Below are positions 55,929-64,000 of a stretch of DNA of 64,000 nucleotides, piece by piece. Position numbers and translations under genes: made by a program. The stretch spans positions 49,774-113,773 of the forward strand of contig DUZX01000008.1 in the NCBI GenBank assembly GCA_013349325.1, read 5' to 3'. Source of the DNA: Desulfuromonadales bacterium. Its GTDB lineage: Bacteria; Desulfobacterota; Desulfuromonadia; Geobacterales; Pseudopelobacteraceae. The notes under the pieces are model-generated. The model ran no database searches and was not told the DNA's origin. It saw only the letters and a program-made list of their open reading frames with translations. How positions within the stretch are numbered: position 1 is the first letter of the stretch; every line of letters starts with the position of its first letter.

Positions 55929-57230
55929 CTACAATTTCCGGTTATCAATCACCCGCGTAGCCTTACCCTCACTGCGCTGAATCGTCCTCGGCTCTACCAG
56001 TTTGACTGTGCAGGTGACCCCCAGCATATCTTTAATCTCTTTTTCCACCCGCCGGGAGAGTGCCTGCAAGACCTTGATCTCGTCTGAGAAAAGGTGCTGA
56101 CTGACCTCAACCTGCACCGTCAGCGTATCCAGCGTCCCCTGACGATCAACAATCAGCATATAGTGAGGCTCAATGCCTTCAATTCTCACCAGGACAGCTT
56201 CAATCTGCGACGGGAAAACATTAACACCCCGGATAATGAGCATATCGTCGGAGCGACCACTCATGCGGGCTATACGGGCATGAGTTCTTCCGCACACGCA
56301 TGGTTCATAGCTGATGCTGGTGATGTCGCGGGTCCGGTAACGAATCAGCGGGATGCCCTGCTTGGTGATCGTCGTGATGACCAACTCCCCCCGCTCACCT
56401 TCAGCGACCTGCTCTCCTGTCTCCGGGTTGATAATTTCAGGAATGAAATGATCCTCCCAGATATGCAGTCCTTTTTGGGCCTCGATACACTCGATGGCAA
56501 CGCCAGGACCCATAATTTCAGACAGGCCGTAAATATCGATCGCCGCCAGATTAAGCTTCTGTTCAATCTCGGCGCGCATCGCCTCTGACCATGGTTCTGC
56601 GCCGAAGATACCGACCCGCAACTTCAGATTTTTGAAATCAACACCTTCAGCCCTGGCCTCTTCAGCCAGGAAAAGCGAATATGACGGCGTGCATGTCAGC
56701 ACAGTCGAACCAAAATCTTTCATGATCATGATCTGACGCTTGGTATTGCCGCCCGATATTGGAATGACAGACGCACCCAACTGCTCGGCACCATAGTGAG
56801 CACCCAGACCGCCGGTAAAGAGACCGTAACCGTAGGCATTATGAATGATATCGCCTCTATGTGCTCCGGCTGAGACAAACGAGCGCGCCATCAGTTCCGA
56901 CCAGACCTCGATGTCCTTTTTAGTATAGCCGACCACCGTCGGTTTACCGGTTGTACCGCTGGAAGCATGGATCCTGACAATCTCCTCCATCGGAACGGCA
57001 AACAGGCCGTACGGGTAGGAATCCCGCATATCCTGTTTGTAGGTAAACGGAAGTTTCCGTAGATCATCTAGACATGTTACAGAAGCTGGTGTAATGCCGA
57101 CAGCGTTAAACGAAGTCTTATAAAACGGGACACTGGCGTACACTCTCTCAAGAGTCGACTGCAGCCGTTTCAGTTGCAACGCCTCCAGAGCGGGGCGCGG
57201 TAAAGTTTCAAATTCCTCATTAAAAAACAT
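55929..57230 (-). CDS. paaK: Phenylacetate-CoA ligase
   Basis: 433 residues, AMP-forming CoA ligase with [29 protein letters not shown] and the C-terminal adenylation part ([24 protein letters not shown]). It activates phenylacetate or a related aryl acid with CoA. In anaerobes these genes accompany indolepyruvate ferredoxin oxidoreductase, which generates aryl-acyl-CoA from aromatic amino acids. GAGGTAAT precedes the start, 19 bases from the sulP end. Confidence 0.93.
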   Translation of the reverse strand: MFFNEEFETLPRPALEALQLKRLQSTLERVYASVPFYKTSFNAVGITPASVTCLDDLRKLPFTYKQDMRDSYPYGLFAVPMEEIVRIHASSGTTGKPTVVGYTKKDIEVWSELMARSFVSAGAHRGDIIHNAYGYGLFTGGLGAHYGAEQLGASVIPISGGNTKRQIMIMKDFGSTVLTCTPSYSLFLAEEARAEGVDFKNLKLRVGIFGAEPWSEAMRAEIEQKLNLAAIDIYGLSEIMGPGVAIECIEAQKGLHIWEDHFIPEIINPETGEQVAEGERGELVITTITKQGIPLIRYRTRDITSISYEPCVCGRTHARIARMSGRSDDMLIIRGVNVFPSQIEAVLVRIEGIEPHYMLIVDRQGTLDTLTVQVEVSQHLFSDEIKVLQALSRRVEKEIKDMLGVTCTVKLVEPRTIQRSEGKATRVIDNRKL

Positions 57231-57249
57231 GCCGTATTACCTCATATCC

Positions 57250-58794
57250 TTACGATGTTACCTTCTGCGCTCCGGTTCGCTGCTGGAGGAATTTCCAGGA
57301 CAACTCATCCCATTCGATAACCAGCTTGGCGTTACTCGCTTCGTGCTGTTTCTCCCAACTGCTCAGCAGGTCAAGACAAGCGTAATCTATATAAATCGAG
57401 ATTTTCAAAGTGTACGTGCACCTCGCTGCCCCGCTGTACCTGTTCCAAGGCGGCAGCCAGCATGGGGAGGCGAATCAGCGTGGCGGAGCCGGACAGCCGC
57501 AGATGGGTATAATTGTTGGCTGCATCATCTTCCTGCACAATATCGAGCTGTGAAAACACATACAAAAGCTTAAACAGCGACGACAAGAGTCCAAATACCA
57601 CCCCTTTCAGCAGGTCGGTGGCAACAATGACGACCACCGTGGCAATGTAGATAGCCACTTCGCTCTTTCCGAACTCCAGTAACTTGGGTACCGCCTTGGG
57701 GTAGGCCAGTTTGTAACCGGTAAAAACCAGTACCGCAACCAGACAGGAGACCGGAATATAGCGCAGCGTAAAGAGGAGTACCGAGGCGAAAGTAGCAGCC
57801 ATAAACCATGATAAACAGCGGGGGCACGGGTCTTTGCACCCGATTCGATGTTGGCTCCTGAACGAACGATAACGCCGGTCATCGGCAACACGTCAAACAG
57901 TCCGCAAACAGTATTACCAACACCTTGGGCGGTCAATTCCCGGTCATACTTGGTGCGCTGTCCCTGGTGCCTCTGATCGACCGCACTGGCACTGAGCAGC
58001 GTTTCGGCACTAGCTATAAAAGCAACCGAAATAGCGGCCACAAATATAGGGGTCTCGAAGACATGCTTGAAACTTTCCATTGTCGGAAACTGGATCACCG
58101 ACCAGATGTTGTCGGGAACACTGACGAATTTGATATTCAGCTTCAGGGTTGACGCCACGATTACTGTGATGATGACCGCAATCAGCGGCGCCGGCAGTAT
58201 CTTAAGCTTTTTGGGGGCATATGCCCCCCACAGCGCCATCACCGCAATACTCAATACGCCGATGCCCAGTGCCTGGAGCGGTGAACCGCCGCCGTTGACG
58301 GCATTAATCAGTGCATCCGGAATGGCAACCAGATTTTCGATGCCATGGCCGAGCGATTTGCCGTCCAGCATGACGTGGAACTGACCGGTCAGAATCAAAA
58401 GGCCGATCCCTCTCTGCATGCCGTGGATAACAGCAGGCGAAACGTCGCGAAACCATTGTCCCAGCTTGAGCAGACCGGCCGCAATCTGGATGATGCCGGC
58501 CAAGAGGATAATCACACCCAGCATCGGCAGGCCGTGTTGCTGTACCAGTTGCCAAACCAGAACCGTCAATCCGGCTGCCGGACCACTTACCTGAAACGGC
58601 GAACCGGCAATACAGCCGACAACAAGACCACCGACAATACCGGTAATGAGACCTGAGGTGGGCGGAACCCTCGACGCTATTGAAACACCCATGCAGAGCG
58701 GCAGGGACACCAGAAAAACGACAACAGACGCCATGGGGTCTTTAGCGAGCCATTCTTTGATACTTAATTGCTGTGCTGAAGCAAGATTGGACAC
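57250..58794 (-). pseudogene. SulP-family transporter with two frameshifts
   Basis: Three pieces in different frames make one SulP protein of about 515 residues. Residues to LWLLL (ending about 57790) hold the membrane domain (SPFQVSGPAAGLTVL, VWQLVQ). The next frame resumes at FASVLLFTLRYIP and runs to HFENLD at 57393-57398. A third frame continues YIDYACLDLLSSWEKQHEAS to a stop at 57250, giving the STAS domain. One base is missing in a T-run near 57790 and one extra T is present near 57394, so net phase is restored. Either a decayed gene or homopolymer sequencing errors. Anion substrate unknown. Confidence 0.8.
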
Positions 58795-58823
58795 GTATCC
58801 GGCTCTCCCTGGATTACTAGGTG

Positions 58824-59402
58824 TTATAGTTCTCGTCCCATCAAAAAAGCTTTCTTGTTTACGTCCACAGCTTTCCGTGGCACCATCTTTTCCAGCGCTT
58901 TCATCCAGAACTCTTCGGGTATGTTAAGACGCCGTGAAACCACCCCCAAAAGGACGGTATTGGCGGCTTTGACGTTTCCGGCCTCTGCCGCCAAATGTTG
59001 TCCGTCTACCGACAGAAAATCGGCAAACTGCCCCTTGATGCGATTGGCCAGCCCGGCAGGGTATGTTTCCTGGCCCATTAAAACAGATGGCGGTGATATC
59101 TGCAGATCGTTGGCAACAACCGTTCCACCCGGCTTGAGCAGCGGCAGCGAACGGGCGGTCTCCATCAGTTCGAAACCGAACAGGATGTCCCCCTCCCCTT
59201 CCGGCACGATCGGAGAGAAAACTTCCGTGCCGTAACGGACATGCGAAACAACGCTGCCGCCACGCTGGGACATGCCGTGTATTTCACTTTTTTTAACGTC
59301 AAAACCGGCCAGCATGGCCGCTTCGGAAAGTATTTCAGACGCCAGCAGAATGCCCTGACCACCAACACCTACCAGCAGTATATTTTTAATATCGTGGCTC
59401 AT
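58824..59402 (-). CDS. iorB: Indolepyruvate ferredoxin oxidoreductase beta subunit
   Basis: 192 residues, a pyruvate ferredoxin oxidoreductase gamma-domain fold: NILLVGVGGQGILLASEILSEAA, KSEIHGMSQRGGSVVSHVRYG. It overlaps the iorA stop (ATGA), so ATG 59402 is chosen over an upstream 156-codon extension inside iorA. It pairs with IorA to oxidise aryl pyruvates to aryl-acetyl-CoA. Confidence 0.92.
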   Translation of the reverse strand: MSHDIKNILLVGVGGQGILLASEILSEAAMLAGFDVKKSEIHGMSQRGGSVVSHVRYGTEVFSPIVPEGEGDILFGFELMETARSLPLLKPGGTVVANDLQISPPSVLMGQETYPAGLANRIKGQFADFLSVDGQHLAAEAGNVKAANTVLLGVVSRRLNIPEEFWMKALEKMVPRKAVDVNKKAFLMGREL

Positions 59403-61159
59403 TTCGTGCTCCCGATTGCGTTGAACTTGCAGAGTTGGCGACAGACATCGCAGCCGGTACAGAGCAGCGGGTCGATGAAGGCCTTCCCCTTTTTGCTGCC
59501 GTCTCCGGCCGGACGCCACTCGATAGCGGGGCAGCCGATCTTCAGACAGGCTCGGCACCCGGTACAGGCCTCTGTCTCAACCGCATAGACCGGACCTTTT
59601 TGAAAAACGTCTTCGCGCTTGATCAGCACGCACGGCTTATCGGTAATGACCACAGAGGTTTCAGACCGCTCCATCTCCTCGGCAATCACCCGTTTGGTCT
59701 CTTCCAGATCCAGCGGATTGACAATACGAATATGCTTGACCCCCAGCGCCTTGCAGAGCAGAGGAATATTGACGGCGTGCGCCGGATCATCCATCAGGGT
59801 ATATCCGGTGGCCGGATTATCCTGACGGCCGGTCATAGCGGTAATGCTGTTGTCGAGGATGATCACGGTAGCGGGAGAGTTGTTGTAGACCATATCCATC
59901 AAACCATTGATACCGGTGTGCAGAAAGGTAGAATCACCGATGACCGCTACGACTTTTTTCTTCTCTTCGCCGGAGACAACCTTGGCAACGCCGGTAGCCA
60001 TGCCGATCGAGGCCCCCATGCAGACACAGGTATCCATGGCGGAGAGCGGAGGCATGAAGCCGAGTGTATAACAGCCGATATCACCGGTTACGTAGGCTTT
60101 CAATTGATTGAGCGCAAAGAACACGCCGCGATGCGGACAGCCGGGGCACATATTAGGCGGACGGCCCGGCATTTTTTCCATCTCAATGACTGTCGGCTGC
60201 GGCAGGCCGAAAGCGGTCCGCAGACGACCGGGGGTTAGCTCACCACACAGTGAGATGATCTGTTTGCCGATAACCGCGATCCCCATGGCTTTGACCTGCT
60301 CTTCAATGAACGGATCGAGCTCTTCGATGACATACAGTGTTTCAACCTGTGCAGCAAACTCGCGAATCAGGTCATGCGGAAGCGGATGCACGAGACCCAG
60401 CTTAAGAGTCGAGGCCTGCGGCAACACCTCACGAACGTATTGGTAGCAGATACCGGCCGATATAATGCCGATTTTGCTGTCACGCAGTTCCATCCGGTTG
60501 AGCGACAGAGTTGCAGCCGCTTTGGAAAGATCGACCAGACTCTGTTCTACCAGAGGATGTCGGACACGGGCGTTGCCAGGCAACATGACCAGTTTGGCCG
60601 GATTTTTTTCCAGTTTCGGCGCCGGCAAGCCGGTCACCCGCTCACCCAGCTCAACAACCGATTTGCCATGCGAAATACGGGTGCTGCTTCTGAGCATAAC
60701 CGGCGTGTCGTACTGCTCGGACAGCTCAAACGCCAGTCGGGTGAACTCCCTGCATTCGCGCGAATCAGACGGTTCCAGCATCGGCAGTTTGGCAGACTTG
60801 GCATAGTTGCGGCTGTCCTGCTCATTCTGTGATGAGTGCATTTCGGGGTCATCGGCTGCTACCAGGACAAGGCCGCCCCGCACACCGGTATACGAAAGCG
60901 TAAAGAGCGGATCAGCCGCCACATTGACGCCGACATGCTTCATCGTACAAAGCGCCCGACCACCACCAAAGGAAGCTCCGATAGCGACTTCCAGCGCGAC
61001 TTTTTCATTGGGTGCCCAGGAAGAATTTATTTCTTTGTATTTCAATGTATTTTCGAGAATTTCAGTTGAGGGGGTGCCGGGATACGCACACGCCACGAGA
61101 CAACCAGCCTCATAGGCACCGCGGGCAATGGCCTCGTTGCCGGAGAGAATTTCTTTCAT
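59399..61159 (-). CDS. iorA: Indolepyruvate ferredoxin oxidoreductase alpha subunit
   Basis: 586 residues. N-terminal pyrimidine-binding domain (AYPGTPSTEIL), TPP-binding domain (GDSTFLHTGINGLMDMVYN), and a C-terminal double [4Fe-4S] module (CTGCRACLKIGCP and CTGCDVCRQLC). It oxidatively decarboxylates aryl 2-oxoacids with reduction of ferredoxin. Divergent from nadB. Confidence 0.94.
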   Translation of the reverse strand: MKEILSGNEAIARGAYEAGCLVACAYPGTPSTEILENTLKYKEINSSWAPNEKVALEVAIGASFGGGRALCTMKHVGVNVAADPLFTLSYTGVRGGLVLVAADDPEMHSSQNEQDSRNYAKSAKLPMLEPSDSRECREFTRLAFELSEQYDTPVMLRSSTRISHGKSVVELGERVTGLPAPKLEKNPAKLVMLPGNARVRHPLVEQSLVDLSKAAATLSLNRMELRDSKIGIISAGICYQYVREVLPQASTLKLGLVHPLPHDLIREFAAQVETLYVIEELDPFIEEQVKAMGIAVIGKQIISLCGELTPGRLRTAFGLPQPTVIEMEKMPGRPPNMCPGCPHRGVFFALNQLKAYVTGDIGCYTLGFMPPLSAMDTCVCMGASIGMATGVAKVVSGEEKKKVVAVIGDSTFLHTGINGLMDMVYNNSPATVIILDNSITAMTGRQDNPATGYTLMDDPAHAVNIPLLCKALGVKHIRIVNPLDLEETKRVIAEEMERSETSVVITDKPCVLIKREDVFQKGPVYAVETEACTGCRACLKIGCPAIEWRPAGDGSKKGKAFIDPLLCTGCDVCRQLCKFNAIGSTK

Positions 61160-61260
61160 CAGTCTGATCCTTGCTGCATACAGGTGGGGTAATAATACAG
61201 CGCGGCACTATACTAAAAGTGAAGGGAGAAAGCAATTTCTTTGCACGTAACCCTCTGTAC

Positions 61261-61289
61261 TTGACAAATCCCGTGCGCACGCCGATAAT
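61261..61289 (+). promoter_or_regulatory. Sigma70-type promoter for nadB
   Basis: TTGACA (61261-61266), 17 bases, then GATAAT (61284-61289), about 41 bases before ATG 61331. Strong -35 and near-consensus -10 with ideal spacing. Confidence 0.75.
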
Positions 61290-61330
61290 CCCTCAAAATC
61301 GTTACAACTTCATGAAGGGGATTGTTATTT

Positions 61331-62926
61331 ATGCGCATTGAAAGTGATTTTCTTGTTATCGGGAGCGGCATTGCCGGCCTCTCCTTTGCCCTTCAGGCAG
61401 CCGACCATGGCAGCGTCGCCATCGTCACAAAGCGTGATATTTCCGAATCAGCAACAAAATACGCCCAGGGTGGCATCGCTTCTGTCTATTCGGAAGAGGA
61501 CTCCTTTGACGCCCATGTTGAGGACACCCTGGTCGCAGGGGCCGGGATCTGCCATGAAGATGTCGTCAGAATGGTGGTTGAGGAGGGTCCACAGACGATC
61601 CGTAACCTGATTGATTGGGGGGTAAAGTTCACCACCAGCGGCGAGAGCTACGACCTGACCCGCGAAGGGGGACATAGTGCACGGAGGATTCTGCACGCCG
61701 AGGATATAACCGGCCGCGAAATTGAACGGGCGCTGGTCGCAGCCGTCAAACAGCACTCCAACATCACGATCTATGAAAACCACATCGCTATCGACCTGAT
61801 TACCTCTGCCAAGATCGAGCGTCGCCAGCTGGAGCAGAACCGCTGCCTGGGAGCATACGCTCTGGATATCACCGGCGATGAGGTGATAACCTTCAGCTCC
61901 AAGATCACCCTGCTTGCCAGCGGCGGCGCCGGCAAAGTGTATCTTTATACCTGTAACCCGGATGTCGCTTCGGGCGACGGTGTCGCCATGGCCTATCGCG
62001 CCGGAGCGACTATTGCAAATATGGAATTCATGCAGTTTCATCCGACAACCCTCTTTCACCCGTTGGCCAAATCATTCCTGATTTCCGAAGCGGTCCGCGG
62101 TGAGGGTGCCATTCTGCGCCGCCGCGACGGCACGGCATTCATGGAGAAATATCATAAGTTAAAAGATCTGGCGCCCCGCGACATCGTCGCCCGCGCAATT
62201 GATAACGAGATGAAAACCAGCGGTGATGATTGCGCTTTCCTCGATATAACCCACGAACCGGCCGATGCCGTCCGCGCCCGTTTCCCAAACATCTACCAGA
62301 CCTGCATGGATTTTGGTCTGGATATGACCAAAGAGTGGCTGCCGGTTGTCCCGGCCGCCCATTATCTCTGCGGTGGTGTGGCGGTCAATTTTGATGCCGA
62401 AACAGACATCCCCGGTCTGTACGCCATCGGCGAGACCGCCTTTACTGGCCTGCACGGCGCCAACCGCCTGGCTAGCAACTCACTGTTGGAAGCTGCCGTG
62501 TACGCCGGGCGAGCATCACGTCATGCCTGTAAAACCATCTCCTCGCTCCCATGCGACCCCCGCGAACTACCGGCTTGGGATTCCGGCACTGCAACCAACA
62601 GTGACGAGATGGTGGTTGTCTCGCAGAACTGGGATGAAATCCGGCGCACCATGTGGAACTATGTCGGCATTGTCCGGTCGGACAAACGCCTGACGCGCGC
62701 CATAAGCCGTATTAAACTGATCCAGGGCGAAATCGACGAGTACTACTGGAATTTCAACGTCACCTCCGACCTGATCGAACTGCGCAACATCGCCACCGTG
62801 GCCGAGTTGATTGTGACCTGTGCCCAGATGCGCAAGGAATCACGCGGCCTGCACTACAACATCGATTACCCTGAGCGGGATGACCTGAACGGGATCAAGG
62901 ACAGTTTCGTCAAGAAGAAATTTTAA
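61331..62926 (+). CDS. nadB: L-aspartate oxidase
   Basis: 531 residues. FAD-binding GSGIAGLSFALQAA at the N-terminus, HSARRILHAEDITGREIERAL, the substrate motif MEFMQFHPTTLFHP, EAVRGEGAILRR and YLCGGVAVNFD. It oxidises aspartate to iminoaspartate at the start of NAD synthesis; in anaerobes fumarate can be the acceptor. GAAGGGGA precedes ATG 61331. Followed closely by the chorismate mutase gene. Confidence 0.95.
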   Translation: MRIESDFLVIGSGIAGLSFALQAADHGSVAIVTKRDISESATKYAQGGIASVYSEEDSFDAHVEDTLVAGAGICHEDVVRMVVEEGPQTIRNLIDWGVKFTTSGESYDLTREGGHSARRILHAEDITGREIERALVAAVKQHSNITIYENHIAIDLITSAKIERRQLEQNRCLGAYALDITGDEVITFSSKITLLASGGAGKVYLYTCNPDVASGDGVAMAYRAGATIANMEFMQFHPTTLFHPLAKSFLISEAVRGEGAILRRRDGTAFMEKYHKLKDLAPRDIVARAIDNEMKTSGDDCAFLDITHEPADAVRARFPNIYQTCMDFGLDMTKEWLPVVPAAHYLCGGVAVNFDAETDIPGLYAIGETAFTGLHGANRLASNSLLEAAVYAGRASRHACKTISSLPCDPRELPAWDSGTATNSDEMVVVSQNWDEIRRTMWNYVGIVRSDKRLTRAISRIKLIQGEIDEYYWNFNVTSDLIELRNIATVAELIVTCAQMRKESRGLHYNIDYPERDDLNGIKDSFVKKKF

Positions 62927-62941
62927 AGGAGGTCCCACCAC

Positions 62942-63220
62942 ATGGAAATCAATGAACTACGTAAACGGATCGACCTCTTGGATGATGTTCTGCTCCGGAT
63001 TTTCAACGAACGTGCCCGACTGGCACTGGAGATCGGCCACGCCAAAAAAGGTCTCAGCCTGCCGGTTTTTGATCCGGCTCGAGAAAAACGGATCTTTGAT
63101 CGCATGAAGAGCGACAATCCCGGTCCGCTGGACGATGAGGCTATTGTCAGAATGTTCGAAAGAGTTGTTGATGAGTCACGAAGATTAGAACGAATCATGT
63201 CGCATGCTGATGGCATGTAA
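62942..63220 (+). CDS. Chorismate mutase, AroQ type
   Basis: 92 residues, a stand-alone AroQ helical domain: NELRKRIDLLDDVLLRIFNERARLALEIGHAKK with the catalytic Arg/Lys pattern, then RMFERVVDESRRLE. It converts chorismate to prephenate for phenylalanine and tyrosine. A perfect AAAGGAGG site precedes it. 15 bases before the DAHP-synthase N-domain gene. Confidence 0.92.
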   Translation: MEINELRKRIDLLDDVLLRIFNERARLALEIGHAKKGLSLPVFDPAREKRIFDRMKSDNPGPLDDEAIVRMFERVVDESRRLERIMSHADGM

Positions 63221-63235
63221 GAGAGGATAGATACT

Positions 63236-63445
63236 ATGCTGATCATCATGAAAACACATGCGCAAGAAACTGTTCTGGATTCGATCAAAGAATATCTGAT
63301 CTCGCGGGATTTCGACATCCACCAGTCAACCGGAGCCAACCGCACCATCATCGGCGTCATTGGCGACACCAGCACCCTGAACGATCAGGAAATCGAGGCC
63401 ATGCCCGGCGTCAGTCAGGTCGTCAGAATCAGGAAGGATGATTGA
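63236..63445 (+). CDS. Free-standing DAHP-synthase N-terminal (regulatory) domain
   Basis: 69 residues. It matches the ferredoxin-like N-terminal domain of AroF/PheB-type DAHP synthases (MLIIMKTHAQ..., GANRTIIGVIGDTS, MPGVSQVVRI) but stops before the catalytic barrel. The downstream sequence has no barrel in any frame. It could be a truncation relic or a separately expressed sensor domain acting with AroG. A GAGAGGATAG site lies just upstream of the ATG. Confidence 0.7.
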   Translation: MLIIMKTHAQETVLDSIKEYLISRDFDIHQSTGANRTIIGVIGDTSTLNDQEIEAMPGVSQVVRIRKDD

Positions 63446-63495
63446 TTTTTATGATAGAAATTTGGTAACTATTCAGCACATATTTTAAAAAGCTC

Positions 63496-63569
63496 GTCAT
63501 TCCCGAGGGTTTAATCGGGAATCCAGACTTTGACTTCGTGGATCCCCGATAGGATCACTCAGGGATGAC
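63496..63569. repeat. Palindromic intergenic repeat
   Basis: GTCATTCCCGAG (63496-63507) and CTCAGGGATGAC (63558-63569) are imperfect inverted ends (10 of 12). Inside, ATCGGGAATCCA and TGGATCCCCGAT form a second stem (11 of 12). This GTCATTCCCG...CGGGAATC type is common between genes in proteobacteria and mobile-like. Confidence 0.8.
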
Positions 63570-63653
63570 AGGTTTTTTTGCTAGTATGTTGAAAACACTG
63601 AACAGTTTTCTTGTTTTTTATTAACGAGACTAGATATAAATACCGCACTGCAA

Positions 63654-63869
63654 TTGGATCAGAAGACCATCGAAGATAAGTTACGAACTATGGAACAGTT
63701 GTGGGATGACCTAGGTCGTCATTCTGATCAAGTCATGACTCCGGCTTGGCATTATGAAGTGCTGTCTGAACGGGAGCAAAACATTTATGCCGGTGGAGCG
63801 GTTTTTGAAGATTGGGGCGCTGCCAAAAAAAGAATCAGGGACTCAAAGGTATTAAAATCTGTGTTCTAA
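63654..63869 (+). CDS. Antitoxin of the addiction-module (PF09720-like) family
   Basis: 71 residues from a TTG start. The core PAWHYEVLSEREQNIYAGGAVFEDWGAAKKRIRDS matches the small antitoxins paired with RelE/ParE toxins. In frame, six codons further up, an ATA (63636) precedes AATACCGCA. Family members often begin MNTA-like, so ATA may be a lost ATG. No toxin gene follows; an intron end sits there. It may be inactive. Confidence 0.6.
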   Translation: MDQKTIEDKLRTMEQLWDDLGRHSDQVMTPAWHYEVLSEREQNIYAGGAVFEDWGAAKKRIRDSKVLKSVF

Positions 63870-63878
63870 CATATATTT

Positions 63879-64000
63879 ATCGGGTAGGAGGCGGAATTAC
63901 TTCCGCCGTCCTCCCACACCACCGTGCGTACGGTTCCGTACACGGCGGTTCACGTTGAATGTTGAAAACGGTGAAACTGGTCAAGAAGTGAAGGAAGTCC
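63879..64000 (-). mobile_element. Group II intron, 3' end (domains V-VI)
   Basis: On the minus strand a 30-odd-base hairpin (63916-63951, arms ACCGCCGTG and CACGGTGGT) followed by a second one (63882-63914, GGAGG...CCTCC) and the ending CCTACCCGAT has the form of domains V and VI of a bacterial group II intron. The reverse transcriptase gene and 5' end lie beyond the window. The 3' splice end is 10 bases behind the antitoxin stop. Confidence 0.65.

Noticed and set aside
59435-60238. 267-residue plus-strand open frame
   Set aside because: Antisense to iorA, no recognisable domain or start signal.
63446-63653. Frameshifted remainder of the DAHP synthase catalytic domain
   Set aside because: No barrel motifs (such as GPCS) found downstream of 63445 in any frame; the region holds only the palindromic repeat.

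Overview
The window is a chromosomal segment of a Gram-negative, probably anaerobic bacterium. It is most consistent with the Geobacter/Trichlorobacter/Pelobacter group (Desulfuromonadota). The evidence is a lipoprotein cytochrome with 15 CxxCH haem sites plus stretched C-x3 to x5-CH motifs, a porin-cytochrome operon, the hopanoid radical-SAM enzyme HpnH, and a paaK/ACT/iorAB block beside branched-chain amino acid transport genes. The species assignment is inference. There are no rRNA or tRNA genes, no CRISPR array and no gene-free stretch over 300 bases.

Layout. 1-5030 (+) is the end of a chemotaxis operon: cheA (partial), an MCP, cheW, cheR, cheB. 5215-11091 (-) is an envelope operon: gmhB, rfbA, mreC, mreD, mrdA, rodA. 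11223-13723 holds aroG, sppA and a YfcE-type phosphodiesterase. 13720-20416 (-) combines branched-chain amino acid synthesis (ilvD, ilvB, ilvH, ilvC) with phosphatidylethanolamine synthesis (psd, pssA). 20590-24995 (-) is an HDOD histidine kinase overlapping a REC-PAS-GGDEF-EAL regulator. 25133-29713 (-) holds scpB, a YehS-like gene, a zinc-ribbon protein and pepN.

29901-33761 (+) is an outer-membrane electron conduit: beta-barrel, five-haem lipoprotein, large multihaem lipoprotein. It is followed by a one-polypeptide ethanolamine ammonia-lyase (EutB-EutC fusion) and a small gene next to a MITE-like element.

36509-48424 is the most unusual part. A six-gene minus-strand operon encodes only exported proteins: a Pro/Gln-repeat protein, a lipoprotein, an LPP20-like protein, a DUF4384 protein, a WD40-CARDB-caspase protein and a small protein. 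It is divergent from two tandem plus-strand paralogues with proline-rich N-termini, one of which carries what looks like a second, divergent caspase-fold His/Cys dyad. A Cys-rich secreted protein follows. I read this as a candidate undescribed envelope system.

48625-61159 (-) contains hpnH, two livK paralogues with livHMGF, an ACT protein, paaK, a sulP transporter with two compensating frameshifts, and iorAB. 61331-63445 (+) has nadB, a chorismate mutase and a free-standing DAHP-synthase N-terminal domain. The right edge has a palindromic repeat, an orphan antitoxin and the 3' end of a group II intron that continues beyond the window.
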